Assembly: GCA_002371705.1 (NCBI GenBank)
Contig: DFGI01000083.1
Location: 42,831 to 106,830 of the forward strand
Direction: 5' to 3'
DNA length: 64,000 nt
Source of the DNA: Bacteroidales bacterium UBA3754
Lineage (GTDB): Bacteria; Bacteroidota; Bacteroidia; Bacteroidales; UBA1715
Shown here in pieces: positions 8,473 through 17,955 of this stretch (position 1 is the stretch's first letter; the number at the start of each line of letters is the position of its first letter). Under the pieces are notes generated by a model. It did not search any database and was not told where the DNA came from. It was given only the letters and a program-made list of their open reading frames with translations. A program made the translations under genes and the position numbers.

Positions 8473-10950
8473 TTAATACGGATCAACGTTTATAGAAAAA
8501 GAAGTTGTTTTATATTCCTCCAAAGTCACAATTGCGTTCATTGCCTGTCGGACAGCATTACGAATCGTTGTAAAGTTCAGATTTCGAGGCACTTTTAGCA
8601 AAATATCTTGTGCGTAGAGTGTTTGGATTCGTGGGATTGGCGGAAATTCCGGTCCAAGAACCAAAATGTTGTTGATTTTTCGGAAGTCGGTTGCTAAAAT
8701 CCGTGCGGCGGTTTTCACTTTTTCCACATCGCGGTTTTTCACCGTGACTTTAATCAGACGGGTAAACGGTGGATACCAGAAATTGCGCCGTTCAAGCATT
8801 TGGCTGTCGAGCAGGGAATGATAGTCGTTTTCCTGTACAAATTTAAGAATTGGATGCGTTGGTTGGTAGGTTTGAATATACACGTGCCCCTGCGATTCGC
8901 TTCGGCCTGCGCGTCCCGCCACTTGCACCATAAGATGAAACGCCCGTTCGTATGAACGGAAATCAGGGAAACGTAACAATGAATCCGCCCCAAGGATTCC
9001 AACCATTCCAACGTTCTCAAAATCAAGTCCTTTGGTAATCATTTGAGTGCCAACTAAAATATCAATTTCGTGATTTTCGAATGCATCAATCAGTTCGGCA
9101 TACGCATTTTTGCCACGAGTGGTGTCCAAATCCATTCGGGCTATTTTTGATTTTGGGAACACTTCTTTCAGTGTATCCTCAATTTTTTCCGTGCCGAATC
9201 CCACTAAACGCATATTTTTTTTATGACATTCAGGACACTCCACGGTGTAAGGTATCGCGTAACCACAATGATGGCACATCAGTGTATTCGAGAATTTATG
9301 GTAGGTAAGGCTCACATCGCAATTCACGCATTGCGGCACGTGTCCGCAGTCGGGACATTCCAAATAGGGCGAATAGCCCCGTCGGTTTTGGAACAAAATC
9401 ACTTGTTTTCCAGCCGCCAAATTCTCCGTGATGCGCTCCAGCATTGTTTTGCTGAACACATCGTCGTGCATCCGTTTTTGCTTGCGTTCTTTTTGCAAAT
9501 CAATTATATGAATTTCGGGCAACGGAGCCGTGGTGTGACGCGCTGTAAGTTCCACTAACGCAACTTTTTTGGTCAATACATTATAATATGTTTCCAAACT
9601 TGGCGTTGCCGTGCCGAGCAATAGTTTTGCACCCGACTTCACCGCAAGAATATACGCCACGTCGCGGGCGTTGTAGCGGGGAGCTGGGTCGTATTGTTTA
9701 AACGATGTTTCGTGCTCCTCGTCAACGATAATTAAACTTAATTTATTGAAAGGCAAGAAAATAGATGAACGTACGCCCAAAATTATTTGATACGATTTTT
9801 CGGAATGTTCTAATAAATTGTTCCAAACTTCTATTCGTTCGTTGTCGGAAAAACGGGAATGATACACGCCAACCTTGTCGCCGAACACATTCCGCAATCT
9901 ATTGATAATCTGCGAAGTAAGGGCAATTTCAGGCAAAAGGTACAACACTTGTTTTCCTTCGGAAATTGCCTGTTGTATCAAATGTATATATACTTCGGTT
10001 TTTCCACTCGATGTAACGCCGTGAAGCAGACAGAATTGCATAGTTTCAAAAGATTTTTGAATCTCGTTCAATGCTTTTTGCTGCATATCGCTGAGCGTTG
10101 CAAGTCCTTTTGTTGCAATACTTTGTGCGAATCGTGACACAACACGTTCCTCGAAAGCAATGATACCTTTTTTTTGTAATTCTGTTAATACTTGCGGGCT
10201 TGTTTGTTTGAGAAACTCAGATTTTTCAACAGCAAAATTTTCTTCGTGTTTATGTAATACAAACAGATTCAGTAGATTAAGGAATGCTTCTTGCTGTTTT
10301 GCCGCTTTCGACAGCATTGAAAACGAGAGGTCAACAAAGGCAGAGTCCGAACAAGGTTTTGTTAGCGTGATGTAGGTTTTCAGTTTGGGTTTGTATTGGT
10401 TCGAAATGGTTTCGCCAGCCACTACGGCATTCACCGAAACGAGCTTTTGCACTTGGTTGGTGACTGATTTTTTCCCCATCATTTTTGCCAATTCCGAAAC
10501 CGTTACACCTTCGTTTTTTTCTATCAACGTGAATGCATATCGGTCGGTTTCGGTCAGGGTCATACAATCGAAAACGGGATTTACCGAAAGAACCGTTTCG
10601 CTTTCCAATTTCATTCCCGACGGCAGTGCTGCTTTCATCACTTCGCCTCGGGTACACATATAATAGTCTGAAATCCAGTCCCATATTTGCAACTGGAACG
10701 CTGTCACCACAGGATTTTCGTCGATAACCGATTCCACATCTTTTATTGTCACCGAAGTTTCGGATTTGGTGGTATGGATGGCATACACGATGGCAGTGTA
10801 CATTTTCCGCATTCCAACTTGCACAACAACCCTACAACCAATCTTAACAGATGAGTGCAACGAATTTGGAACTCGGTACGTGTAGAGTGGAACGGCTAAT
10901 GGCAGCACAACTTCCACATACAAATCCGTATGGTTCTCACTTTTTTCCAA
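8473..10950 (-). CDS. priA: Primosomal replication-restart helicase PriA
   Basis: PriA recognises stalled forks and reloads the replicative helicase. The 825 residues show the N-terminal DNA-binding region, Walker A (GVTSSGKTEVY), the DEEH box (IIVDEEHETSFKQ), the metal-binding insertion with pairs of cysteines (CPDCGHVPQCVNCDVS ... CHHCGY ... CPEC) and the helicase C-terminal motif GTQMITKGLDFENVG plus QVAGRAGR. Its start overlaps the 3' end of the HAD gene by 14 bases, and the gene continues the recQ-HAD-priA run. Its length is normal for the phylum. Confidence 0.96.
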   Translation of the reverse strand: MEKSENHTDLYVEVVLPLAVPLYTYRVPNSLHSSVKIGCRVVVQVGMRKMYTAIVYAIHTTKSETSVTIKDVESVIDENPVVTAFQLQIWDWISDYYMCTRGEVMKAALPSGMKLESETVLSVNPVFDCMTLTETDRYAFTLIEKNEGVTVSELAKMMGKKSVTNQVQKLVSVNAVVAGETISNQYKPKLKTYITLTKPCSDSAFVDLSFSMLSKAAKQQEAFLNLLNLFVLHKHEENFAVEKSEFLKQTSPQVLTELQKKGIIAFEERVVSRFAQSIATKGLATLSDMQQKALNEIQKSFETMQFCLLHGVTSSGKTEVYIHLIQQAISEGKQVLYLLPEIALTSQIINRLRNVFGDKVGVYHSRFSDNERIEVWNNLLEHSEKSYQIILGVRSSIFLPFNKLSLIIVDEEHETSFKQYDPAPRYNARDVAYILAVKSGAKLLLGTATPSLETYYNVLTKKVALVELTARHTTAPLPEIHIIDLQKERKQKRMHDDVFSKTMLERITENLAAGKQVILFQNRRGYSPYLECPDCGHVPQCVNCDVSLTYHKFSNTLMCHHCGYAIPYTVECPECHKKNMRLVGFGTEKIEDTLKEVFPKSKIARMDLDTTRGKNAYAELIDAFENHEIDILVGTQMITKGLDFENVGMVGILGADSLLRFPDFRSYERAFHLMVQVAGRAGRSESQGHVYIQTYQPTHPILKFVQENDYHSLLDSQMLERRNFWYPPFTRLIKVTVKNRDVEKVKTAARILATDFRKINNILVLGPEFPPIPRIQTLYAQDILLKVPRNLNFTTIRNAVRQAMNAIVTLEEYKTTSFSINVDPY

Positions 10951-11359
10951 AAAGATTTCCTAAGAACGATTTTTTAGGCTTCCCGTATTCATTATAATTC
11001 GATTCGCCCATAGTGCCAACCTGTAATTTCTTGCATATTTCCGACCAATCGATTTCGCCGGCAAATTCCACATTTCTGTCGTCAATATACACGTCGGCGT
11101 CAATTTTTCGGCTCATTTGACTTTCGTCGTATTCTTCTTCGGGATAATTTTTGTTCACCGCATAAAATTCCACGCCATTTTTACGGCAGAATTCCACAGC
11201 CTCGTCAAGCAAAGCACCGTAGCGATATGTCCACAATATAAGTTGGTCGCCGCGTTTTTGCAGCTCACGCAATGTTTCGAACGCAAACAGTTTTTTTGTT
11301 CCTATTTCGGGGTATTTGTGTTCAACCAAAGTCCCATCAAAGTCAACAGCTATTTTCAT
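10937..11359 (-). CDS. Small HAD-superfamily phosphatase (BT0820-like)
   Basis: A 140-residue HAD-fold protein with the catalytic DxDGT motif at its start (IAVDFDGTLVEH), a capless core, motif II near LILWTYR and the acidic motif IV region DVYIDDRNVEF. It resembles the small phosphatase family of Bacteroides BT0820; the substrate is unknown. The tail (KPKKSFLGNLFGKK) is basic and unusual for the core. The gene starts six bases after the recQ stop and overlaps priA by 14 bases, which points to one transcript with the two helicases. Confidence 0.8.
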   Translation of the reverse strand: MKIAVDFDGTLVEHKYPEIGTKKLFAFETLRELQKRGDQLILWTYRYGALLDEAVEFCRKNGVEFYAVNKNYPEEEYDESQMSRKIDADVYIDDRNVEFAGEIDWSEICKKLQVGTMGESNYNEYGKPKKSFLGNLFGKK

Positions 11360-11365
11360 ACTTCT

Positions 11366-13570
11366 TTAATTTGCTTTTTCACTCAAAAATTTAATTCTCA
11401 CTAACCGAACTTCATCTTCCGTGTATGTGCCGTCGGCAACCCATTCGTCGAGGGCGGCTTGGATAGACTCAGATTCTTCGTTGCAAAAATAATCATATAA
11501 TTCTTCCACCGCTTCTTCTTCAAGCACTTCGTTGATATAATAATCTATTTTTGACTTTCCGTTGGAATCCACGAGCGACATTCCCGAATTCACAATGCTT
11601 TCAATTTCTATTAGCAAATCGGTCAGTTCGAGGCCGAGAGCGTCAGCGGTAATGTCGAGCGGAAGTTTTTTGTCGATGTTTTGAATGATTTGGATTTTCT
11701 TGCTCGACTTGCTTCCAACCGATTTCACAACCATATCCTGTGGACGTTCAATCTCGTTTTCCTCAACGTATTTTGCAATCAGTTCAATGAATGGCTGGCC
11801 GTATTTTTTAGCCTTGCCTTCGCCCACGCCCGAAATGTTCTGCAATTCCTGCAAAGTGATAGGATATTGGATAGCCATTTCGTTTATTGAAATTTCTTGG
11901 AACACCACGTATGGCGGTACGCTGTTTTTCTTAGCCACGCTTTTCCGCAAGTCCATCAACATAGCCACCAGTGTGGAATCGAGCGCTTCTCCCGACTGCG
12001 GAGCTTCCTGTTCCGCCTCCGACTGTTCGTAGTCGTGGTCTTCGGTTATCATAAACGAATATGGTTTTTTCAAAAATTCATTTCCCGCAGGCGTGATTTT
12101 CAGCAAGCCGTAGTTTTCGATTTCCTTGTCGAGAAGGCGGTTCATCAGCAGTTGGCGGATGATTGCGTTCCAATATTTCGCATCGTGGTCTTTTCCTATG
12201 CCGAATTCAGCCAAGTCGTTGTGTTTGTAGGTTTTGATTTCCGAAGAATTTGTTCCCATAAGTATCTCAACCACATGACCTTGCTTGAATCGTTCCTTCA
12301 CCGCTTTGATTGTTTTCAGAACTTTCAGCACATCGTCCTTGGCCTCAACTTGTGGCTTCGGATGCAGACAGTTGTCGCAGTTGCCGCAGTCCTCGTCCAT
12401 TGTTTCGCCAAAATAATTAAGCAACACGCGCACGCGGCACATGCTTGACTCCGCATACGACGATGTTTCGAGCAGCAATTGTTTTCCAATTTCCTGTTCG
12501 GCCACAGGCTTTCCTTCCATAAATTTTTCAAGACGAAGAATATCCTTATAGCTGTAGAATGCGATACATCTGCCTTCTCCGCCGTCGCGTCCCGCGCGTC
12601 CCGTTTCCTGATAATAGCCTTCGAGCGATTTCGGTATATTATAATGTATAACAAACCGCACATCGGGTTTGTCGATTCCCATACCGAACGCAATTGTCGC
12701 CACAATCACGTCAACTTCCTCCATCAGGAACATATCCTGATTTTTCGAGCGGGTGTGCGCATCCAAACCAGCGTGGTATGGAAGTGCTTTTATTCCATTG
12801 ACAATCAGTGTGTTGGCAAGTTCTTCGACTTTCTTGCGGCTCAAGCAGTAAATGATGCCCGACTTGCCAGGATTTTCACGGATAAACTTTATAATTTGTT
12901 TGGTCGCATCAACTTGCGGACGGATTTCGTAGTACAGATTTTTGCGTCGGAACGACGATTTGAACACTTTCGCGTCGAGCATACCAAGGTTTTTCTGAAT
13001 ATCGTGTTGAACTTTTGGCGTTGCCGTTGCAGTGAGCGCAATAATCGGCGCGCGTCCGATAGCCTCCACAATCGGTCGGATGCGGCGGTACTCCGGGCGG
13101 AAATCATGTCCCCATTCCGAAATACAATGGGCTTCGTCGATTGCGAAAAACGAAATCTTTATGGTACGGAAAAACTCTATGCTGTCTTCTTTTGTGAGCG
13201 ATTCAGGCGCAACGTACAGCAGTTTTGTGATTCCCTGTCGCACATCGTCCTTTACCTGAGTGACTTCGGAGCGGCTCAGCGACGAGTTCAAAAAGTGCGC
13301 GATGCGGTTGTCGGTGCTGAATCCGCGCATAGCGTCAACTTGATTTTTCATCAACGCTATCAACGGCGAAATCACAATGGCCGTGCCTTCCAGCATAATT
13401 GCCGGTAATTGGTAGCACAACGATTTTCCGCCTCCCGTTGGCATCAGCACAAACGTGTCGTTGCCTTCCATCAGGCATTCAATCACTTCTTTTTGGTTTC
13501 CTTTAAAGGAATCAAAGCCAAATTTTTCCTTTAAACACTTTACTAATTCGTTTTCGTCAATCTGTGACAT
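11366..13570 (-). CDS. recQ: ATP-dependent DNA helicase RecQ
   Basis: RecQ is a 3'-5' helicase of recombination and repair. The 734-residue product contains motif 0/I (FGFDSFKGNQKEVI; LMPTGGGKSLCYQ), the DEAH box (AIDEAHCISEWGHDFRPEYR, including the aromatic-rich loop), motif VI QETGRAGRDG, the RecQ-C zinc cysteines (MCRVRVLL ... DCGNCDNC), a winged-helix and an HRDC domain (LQELQNISGVGEGKAKKYG). A further C-terminal segment of about 100 acidic residues is common in Bacteroidota RecQ. It heads the minus-strand run and diverges from kdsD. Confidence 0.96.
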   Translation of the reverse strand: MSQIDENELVKCLKEKFGFDSFKGNQKEVIECLMEGNDTFVLMPTGGGKSLCYQLPAIMLEGTAIVISPLIALMKNQVDAMRGFSTDNRIAHFLNSSLSRSEVTQVKDDVRQGITKLLYVAPESLTKEDSIEFFRTIKISFFAIDEAHCISEWGHDFRPEYRRIRPIVEAIGRAPIIALTATATPKVQHDIQKNLGMLDAKVFKSSFRRKNLYYEIRPQVDATKQIIKFIRENPGKSGIIYCLSRKKVEELANTLIVNGIKALPYHAGLDAHTRSKNQDMFLMEEVDVIVATIAFGMGIDKPDVRFVIHYNIPKSLEGYYQETGRAGRDGGEGRCIAFYSYKDILRLEKFMEGKPVAEQEIGKQLLLETSSYAESSMCRVRVLLNYFGETMDEDCGNCDNCLHPKPQVEAKDDVLKVLKTIKAVKERFKQGHVVEILMGTNSSEIKTYKHNDLAEFGIGKDHDAKYWNAIIRQLLMNRLLDKEIENYGLLKITPAGNEFLKKPYSFMITEDHDYEQSEAEQEAPQSGEALDSTLVAMLMDLRKSVAKKNSVPPYVVFQEISINEMAIQYPITLQELQNISGVGEGKAKKYGQPFIELIAKYVEENEIERPQDMVVKSVGSKSSKKIQIIQNIDKKLPLDITADALGLELTDLLIEIESIVNSGMSLVDSNGKSKIDYYINEVLEEEAVEELYDYFCNEESESIQAALDEWVADGTYTEDEVRLVRIKFLSEKAN

Positions 13571-13635
13571 AGTATAGTTCTTTTCAGTCCGAAATAATAT
13601 CTATTTATTTGCAACCAACAAACAAGAATATTGGA

Positions 13636-13643
13636 TAAATTTG
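13636..13643 (+). promoter_or_regulatory. kdsD -7 promoter element
   Basis: TAAATTTG matches TAnnTTTG exactly. It overlaps the TTG at 13641 that would give a longer KdsD frame, so translation must start downstream; this supports the GTG at 13695. Confidence 0.5.
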
Positions 13644-13694
13644 CATAGTGAAATTAGTAATAAAATTTATAATTACAAAAAAAATATTAAAAAC

Positions 13695-14663
13695 GTGGAC
13701 GAGAATAGCACAATTTTGGACGGCGCAAAGCGCATCATACGTGAGGAAGCGCAGTCAATCAATAAATTATCGGAATTTCTTGATGAAAATTTTCCGATGG
13801 TTGTGAAAAAAATTCTTGAAACGAAGGGTCGTTTAATCATTACGGGTATCGGAAAAAGTGCGCTCATTGCTACGAAAATTGTGGCAACAATGAACTCAAC
13901 AGGCACGCCTGCGCTGTTTATGCACGCCGCCGAAGCCATTCACGGCGACTTGGGAATGATTCAGAAAGACGACATTGTGATGTGTATTTCGAAAAGTGGC
14001 AACACACCCGAAATAAAAGTGCTGATTCCGCTTTTGAAGCGGGGCGGCAACAAACTGATTGCCATGGTTTCGGAGCGCACATCGTATTTGGCGGAGCATG
14101 CCGACTATGTGCTCTATGCCCACGTTGACCACGAAGCCGACATCAACAACCTTGCACCCACCAACAGCACCACGGCGCAGCTCGTGATGGGCGACACGCT
14201 TGCCATGTGCCTGCTGGAACAACGGAAGTTTTCGCCGCAGGATTTTGCGAAATACCATCCGGGCGGAGCGTTGGGAAAACGTATGTATATGCGCGTTGAC
14301 GACATTTTTATAGAAGAAAATGCGCCGAAGGTTTCTGCAAACCAGTCTATTTCCGAAGTTATTATTGAAATTTCGTCGAAACGACTGGGAGCAACCGCTG
14401 TGGTTGATGCCAACAACCAACTCATTGGTATCATCACCGATGGCGACCTTCGCCGTATGCTCGAAAAAAACACGAACATCAGCGAGGCAAAGGCTTCGGA
14501 TATTATGACCAAAAATCCCAAAACCATCAGCCGCCACGAATTGGCTATCAAAGCATTCGAGAAAATGGAAAAAAATAGCATCACCCAACTTGTTGTAACC
14601 GATGGCGATACGTATTTGGGAATGATTCACCTCCACGATTTGCTGAAGGAAGGGATTGTGTGA
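13695..14663 (+). CDS. kdsD: Arabinose-5-phosphate isomerase (KpsF/GutQ family)
   Basis: KdsD converts ribulose-5-phosphate to arabinose-5-phosphate, the first step to KDO in lipopolysaccharide. The N-terminal SIS domain shows GRLIITGIGKSALIATKIVATMNSTG-type phosphosugar binding (GKSALIA) and the conserved HAAEAIHGDLGMI and SKSGNTPE motifs; two CBS domains follow (VVDANNQLIGIITDGDLRR and the C-terminal LGMIHLHDLL). The frame is open from a TTG at 13641, but that codon lies in the -7 box, so GTG 13695 (VDENSTILDGAKRI) is preferred, giving 322 residues, close to the usual length. Confidence 0.92.
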   Translation: MDENSTILDGAKRIIREEAQSINKLSEFLDENFPMVVKKILETKGRLIITGIGKSALIATKIVATMNSTGTPALFMHAAEAIHGDLGMIQKDDIVMCISKSGNTPEIKVLIPLLKRGGNKLIAMVSERTSYLAEHADYVLYAHVDHEADINNLAPTNSTTAQLVMGDTLAMCLLEQRKFSPQDFAKYHPGGALGKRMYMRVDDIFIEENAPKVSANQSISEVIIEISSKRLGATAVVDANNQLIGIITDGDLRRMLEKNTNISEAKASDIMTKNPKTISRHELAIKAFEKMEKNSITQLVVTDGDTYLGMIHLHDLLKEGIV

Positions 14664-14751
14664 TAGGTAGGAGTTAGGGGGTGCAGGCGGTGATATTTTT
14701 TATATGAATTTTGGTCCCTATGGGAAACCAAAAATGTTCGTCTATTTTTTC

Positions 14752-14782
14752 TTGACAAAGGAAAGTAAATCATATATTTTTG
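14752..14782 (+). promoter_or_regulatory. Promoter of secreted tail-protein gene
   Basis: TTG (14752-14754), a 20-base spacer and TATTTTTG (14775-14782) fit the consensus. It gives a 5' leader of about 90 bases to the ATG at 14881; the last 61 bases of that leader recur upstream of the gene at 18572. Confidence 0.7.
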
Positions 14783-14819
14783 CTTGATTATATTTTTCAA
14801 AAAAACAACATTGTCGTGC

Positions 14820-14895
14820 AGTCTTTTGTACTTTTTTTGAACATATATATAGACGGGTATTAATTTTAAATCTTAATAAGATGAAAAAACTTTTA
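14820..14895 (+). repeat. Duplicated 5' leader, copy A
   Basis: From AGTCTTTTGTAC to the ATGAAAAAACTTTT of the gene start, this stretch is nearly identical to 18512-18586; the differences are a short T/G tract, a small indel and single bases. The shared core includes AGACGGGTATTAATTTTAAA. Either a regulatory leader was copied, or one gene was duplicated and its coding part then diverged. Confidence 0.85.
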
Positions 14896-15621
14896 TTTGT
14901 AGCATTTTTAGGAATGAGTGCCTTAGTGGCACATGCACAGCAATGGGCTGGAAGTTCAACAACTTCTGACACAATTTATCGGTATGGCATAACACAAATA
15001 CGCCCTACAAGTAACGGAAATCCGTATGTTCAGATTAAAAACAACGAAATTTTCGTAAGAAAGTCCTATGGTACGGAATATCCAGAAAATTATGTGTCAA
15101 TAACACCTACAAACGTAGTAATTAGTAAAGGTGTTCCTGCTCCTACGTCAGTTTCGAACATCGGACAGGGGCAATTTTTGTTTAAAAACATAGCTTCAGA
15201 TGGACATACGGAAATACAATTCGAACTTAATTCAAGTGGGAAATTAATAACGGATGGTGACATACAATGTGCAGGATTAATTGCAACAAACAAATTAGCC
15301 GTAAATGGCGCAAACACAAGCAATACCTACAAGCTTGCTGTAAACAGTGGCATTCTTTGTGAAGAACTCAAAGTTATGGCAGATGTTCCTTCCTCAGATT
15401 TTGTATTTGAAGCAAACTATAACCTAAAACCACTTTCAGAGGTGGAAGCATTCGTTACCGAAAACAAACACCTACCCGATGTGCCTTCGGCAAAGGAATT
15501 CAAAGAAAACGGCTATAAAGTTGGCGAAATGGATAATCTTCTTCTTCAAAAAATTGAAGAGTTGACGTTGTATATTATAGATTTGCAGAAACAGATTGAG
15601 GAATTAAAACAAGAAAAATAA
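14881..15621 (+). CDS. Secreted tail-fibre-like protein with coiled-coil C-terminus
   Basis: A 246-residue exported protein (signal peptide MKKLLFVAFLGMSALVAHAQ). The middle is beta-rich (TNKLAVNGANTSNTYKLAVNSGI), and the C-terminus is the well-known Bacteroidota module SDFVFEANYNLKPLSEVEAF, followed by NKHLPDVPSAKEF, VGEMDNLLLQKIEELTLYI and a leucine-rich coiled coil to the end. In related proteins this tail follows phage-tail-fibre or endosialidase-type repeats and may drive trimerisation. Surface or adhesin function is inferred. It is followed after 12 bases by the metalloprotease gene, probably in one operon. Confidence 0.7.
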   Translation: MKKLLFVAFLGMSALVAHAQQWAGSSTTSDTIYRYGITQIRPTSNGNPYVQIKNNEIFVRKSYGTEYPENYVSITPTNVVISKGVPAPTSVSNIGQGQFLFKNIASDGHTEIQFELNSSGKLITDGDIQCAGLIATNKLAVNGANTSNTYKLAVNSGILCEELKVMADVPSSDFVFEANYNLKPLSEVEAFVTENKHLPDVPSAKEFKENGYKVGEMDNLLLQKIEELTLYIIDLQKQIEELKQEK

Positions 15622-15633
15622 AAAGATATTATT

Positions 15634-17373
15634 ATGTTGCGATTAAAGTTTATATTATTCTTTCTTGTCATATATAATGCACTATATGCAACTGAATTTA
15701 TTATGACAATACCAGACGGAAATCAAAAGGAAGTTCAACAAATACTATCAAAAAATAATTCTTATAAAAGTGTAGATTTCATTAAAATTGATTTAACACA
15801 AATATTAGAAAAAAACGAGTATTCTATTACAATAGGCAAAGAACATTTTTTAGTGAAAAAAGACACTATTGATGCAAGAGGCGTAAATAATTTTTTCTTT
15901 GTTGCTTCGAATGGCGACACTCACGTAATGATATCTGTCCTAGATAGTGATATTCAAGGGGTTATTGAAACGCCCACTAATGTATATTCCATTGAAACGT
16001 ATAAAAAAAACAGGTATATTTTAATTACTGTTGATTATTCTATGTTACACGAAATTTGTAACGAAAATGAGATAATTGAAAACGAAAATATGGAGAATTT
16101 AGAAGAAAGCGCTTTAGAAATAGACGATAATATTACAGGAGAAGATGTTGAGTTAAAATCATATAGTGACTATGATTGTAAAATTAGGGTTCTGGTCTTA
16201 TATACTTCCAGCGCCGAATCTTCTGTGAGTAATATCATAAATACGGTTAATACGGCTGTTTCATTAACAAATCAATCCTTTGTAAATAGTCTAATTAATT
16301 ATCGTATAGAATTAGCATATTTAGGTAAAACGTCATATACTGAATCTGGCTCGTATACCACAGATTTACAGAGATTTAGGAACACCAATGATGGATATAT
16401 GGATGAAGTTCATAATTTACGGGAAAAATATTCAGCAGACATTTGCGTGTTACTATCATACTATACTTCACTTTGTGGCATTGCATATGGAATAGGAACT
16501 TCAAGTTCAGACGCTTTTTGTTTAGTTAGTGCATATTCTACATGTGCGACAACAAATTATTCTTTTGGTCATGAAATAGGTCATTTACTTGGATGTAGAC
16601 ACGATACATATGTCGATTCTAACACAACACCATTTGCCTACGGGCATGGATACATAAATCCATCAAAAACATGGAGAACTATTATGGCATACGCTAATGG
16701 ATGTAGTACGTGTCCAAGACTCTTATACTGGTCAAATCCTAACGTCACCTATTCTGGAACGCCTATGGGAACGACTACAACAGAATATAATGCAAAAGTT
16801 TGGAACAATCAAGCTAGTACCTTTATGGCTTATAAACAACCACCAAACACGGTTACTGCAACCAATACCATTGTAAATAGCAATAGCGATTATTTGAATA
16901 TTCAGGCAAAACAAACTATACAAAGTAGTGGTACGGTGAATATTGATAAAGATGCTGTTTTCACATCGGGTTCTACTATCGTTTTTAATCCAGGCGTAAC
17001 AATAACAGGAGATATGGTAAATGCAAGAATTTCAAATGTTTCCGATTGCGGAGACTGTAAAGGTGAGTTAAAATCTTTTAACAACCTCTCTCATACACAA
17101 GTCAATGAGATTCAAGATTATAATATAGAGGTTTATCCTAATCCAACGAATAATGAAATTAATATATCATATAACTTGCAAAACAATAGCATTGTTGATA
17201 TTTACGTTGTAAATTTATTTGCAGAGAAAGTTCTTACTATTTCAAATAATGAATCTCAAAAAGCGAATAAATATTTAAAAACGGTTAGTCTCTCAAATTT
17301 GACTCCTGCTGAGTATTTTATAGTTTGTAAAATTAATAATGAAACAATAACAAGAAAAATCATTTTAAAATAA
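15634..17373 (+). CDS. T9SS-exported zinc metalloprotease (M12B/M72-like)
   Basis: The 579-residue protein has a hydrophobic N-terminal signal, a propeptide-like region of about 180 residues and a metzincin catalytic domain: H313-E-x-x-H317-x-x-G-x-x-H323-D (HEIGHLLGCRHD) with a Met-turn at M351 (TIMAYANGC). The fold around it resembles reprolysin/peptidyl-Asp metalloproteases. After the protease comes a short beta region (cysteine pair CGDCKG) and a C-terminal type A sorting domain (IEVYPNPTNNEINISYNL, ending TITRKIILK), so the enzyme should be secreted or surface-anchored by T9SS. The target protein is unknown. Codon use is AT-rich compared with kdsD. Confidence 0.88.
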   Translation: MLRLKFILFFLVIYNALYATEFIMTIPDGNQKEVQQILSKNNSYKSVDFIKIDLTQILEKNEYSITIGKEHFLVKKDTIDARGVNNFFFVASNGDTHVMISVLDSDIQGVIETPTNVYSIETYKKNRYILITVDYSMLHEICNENEIIENENMENLEESALEIDDNITGEDVELKSYSDYDCKIRVLVLYTSSAESSVSNIINTVNTAVSLTNQSFVNSLINYRIELAYLGKTSYTESGSYTTDLQRFRNTNDGYMDEVHNLREKYSADICVLLSYYTSLCGIAYGIGTSSSDAFCLVSAYSTCATTNYSFGHEIGHLLGCRHDTYVDSNTTPFAYGHGYINPSKTWRTIMAYANGCSTCPRLLYWSNPNVTYSGTPMGTTTTEYNAKVWNNQASTFMAYKQPPNTVTATNTIVNSNSDYLNIQAKQTIQSSGTVNIDKDAVFTSGSTIVFNPGVTITGDMVNARISNVSDCGDCKGELKSFNNLSHTQVNEIQDYNIEVYPNPTNNEINISYNLQNNSIVDIYVVNLFAEKVLTISNNESQKANKYLKTVSLSNLTPAEYFIVCKINNETITRKIILK

Positions 17374-17379
17374 ATAGTT

Positions 17380-17931
17380 ATGAAAACAAAAATTTTTTTT
17401 ATGCTATGTGCATCGATGTGTTTCAGTTTTTTAGCAACATCTTGCGACAAAAAAGATGAAAAGCCAGAAATGGAACCTTGGGAAGAAGCCTGTCCTGGTG
17501 GAGATCCTGAATCGGATATTCTTCCTTATTCCGTTGTGGTAAAATTTGATGGAAAATACGACTATGGGAAATACGTTACGGTAACGTATGATAAAGTCAA
17601 CGAGAAAGTAAAATATTATCATTCACCAGAATATAAGGTGGATTTGAAAGAATTGACTAATGGTTATTATTACGCAACTTGTGATTATTTTGCAGAAGAA
17701 GCATACACCGATATTACCTATGAAGAATATAAAGACATGAGTGACAAAGGCATAATTTCGGAAGAGACATTGAAAAATAGAATAATCTCCACTAATTATT
17801 TAACTGAAAAATATTTTATTCTAGATGAAAATGCCTTCAAGAAAGACGGGAAAATAGACATTGATGCACTAAATGCTTCAATAGAATCAGGCGAGTTCTT
17901 TACGTATGAGGGAGTTGAGAGGGTGAAGTAA
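17380..17931 (+). CDS. Lipoprotein, paralogue of next gene
   Basis: A 183-residue lipoprotein with lipobox LATSC (about Cys22) followed by DKKDEKPE. No known domain is recognised. The pattern 'VVVKFDGKYDYGKYVTVTYDK ... DITYEEYKDM ... ESGEFFTYEGVERVK' recurs in the next gene, so the two are tandem paralogues. It starts six bases after the metalloprotease stop and belongs to the same transcription unit. A role as a surface or periplasmic partner of the protease is only a guess. Confidence 0.65.
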   Translation: MKTKIFFMLCASMCFSFLATSCDKKDEKPEMEPWEEACPGGDPESDILPYSVVVKFDGKYDYGKYVTVTYDKVNEKVKYYHSPEYKVDLKELTNGYYYATCDYFAEEAYTDITYEEYKDMSDKGIISEETLKNRIISTNYLTEKYFILDENAFKKDGKIDIDALNASIESGEFFTYEGVERVK

Positions 17932-17955
17932 AATCATTTATAAAACAATAGGGCT

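Noticed and set aside
12479..13408. Long plus-strand frame of 309 codons
   Set aside because: Antisense shadow of recQ; composition is Arg/Phe/His-rich as expected from reverse reading.
13896..14636. Minus-strand frame of 246 codons
   Set aside because: Antisense to kdsD, which has complete SIS and CBS motifs.
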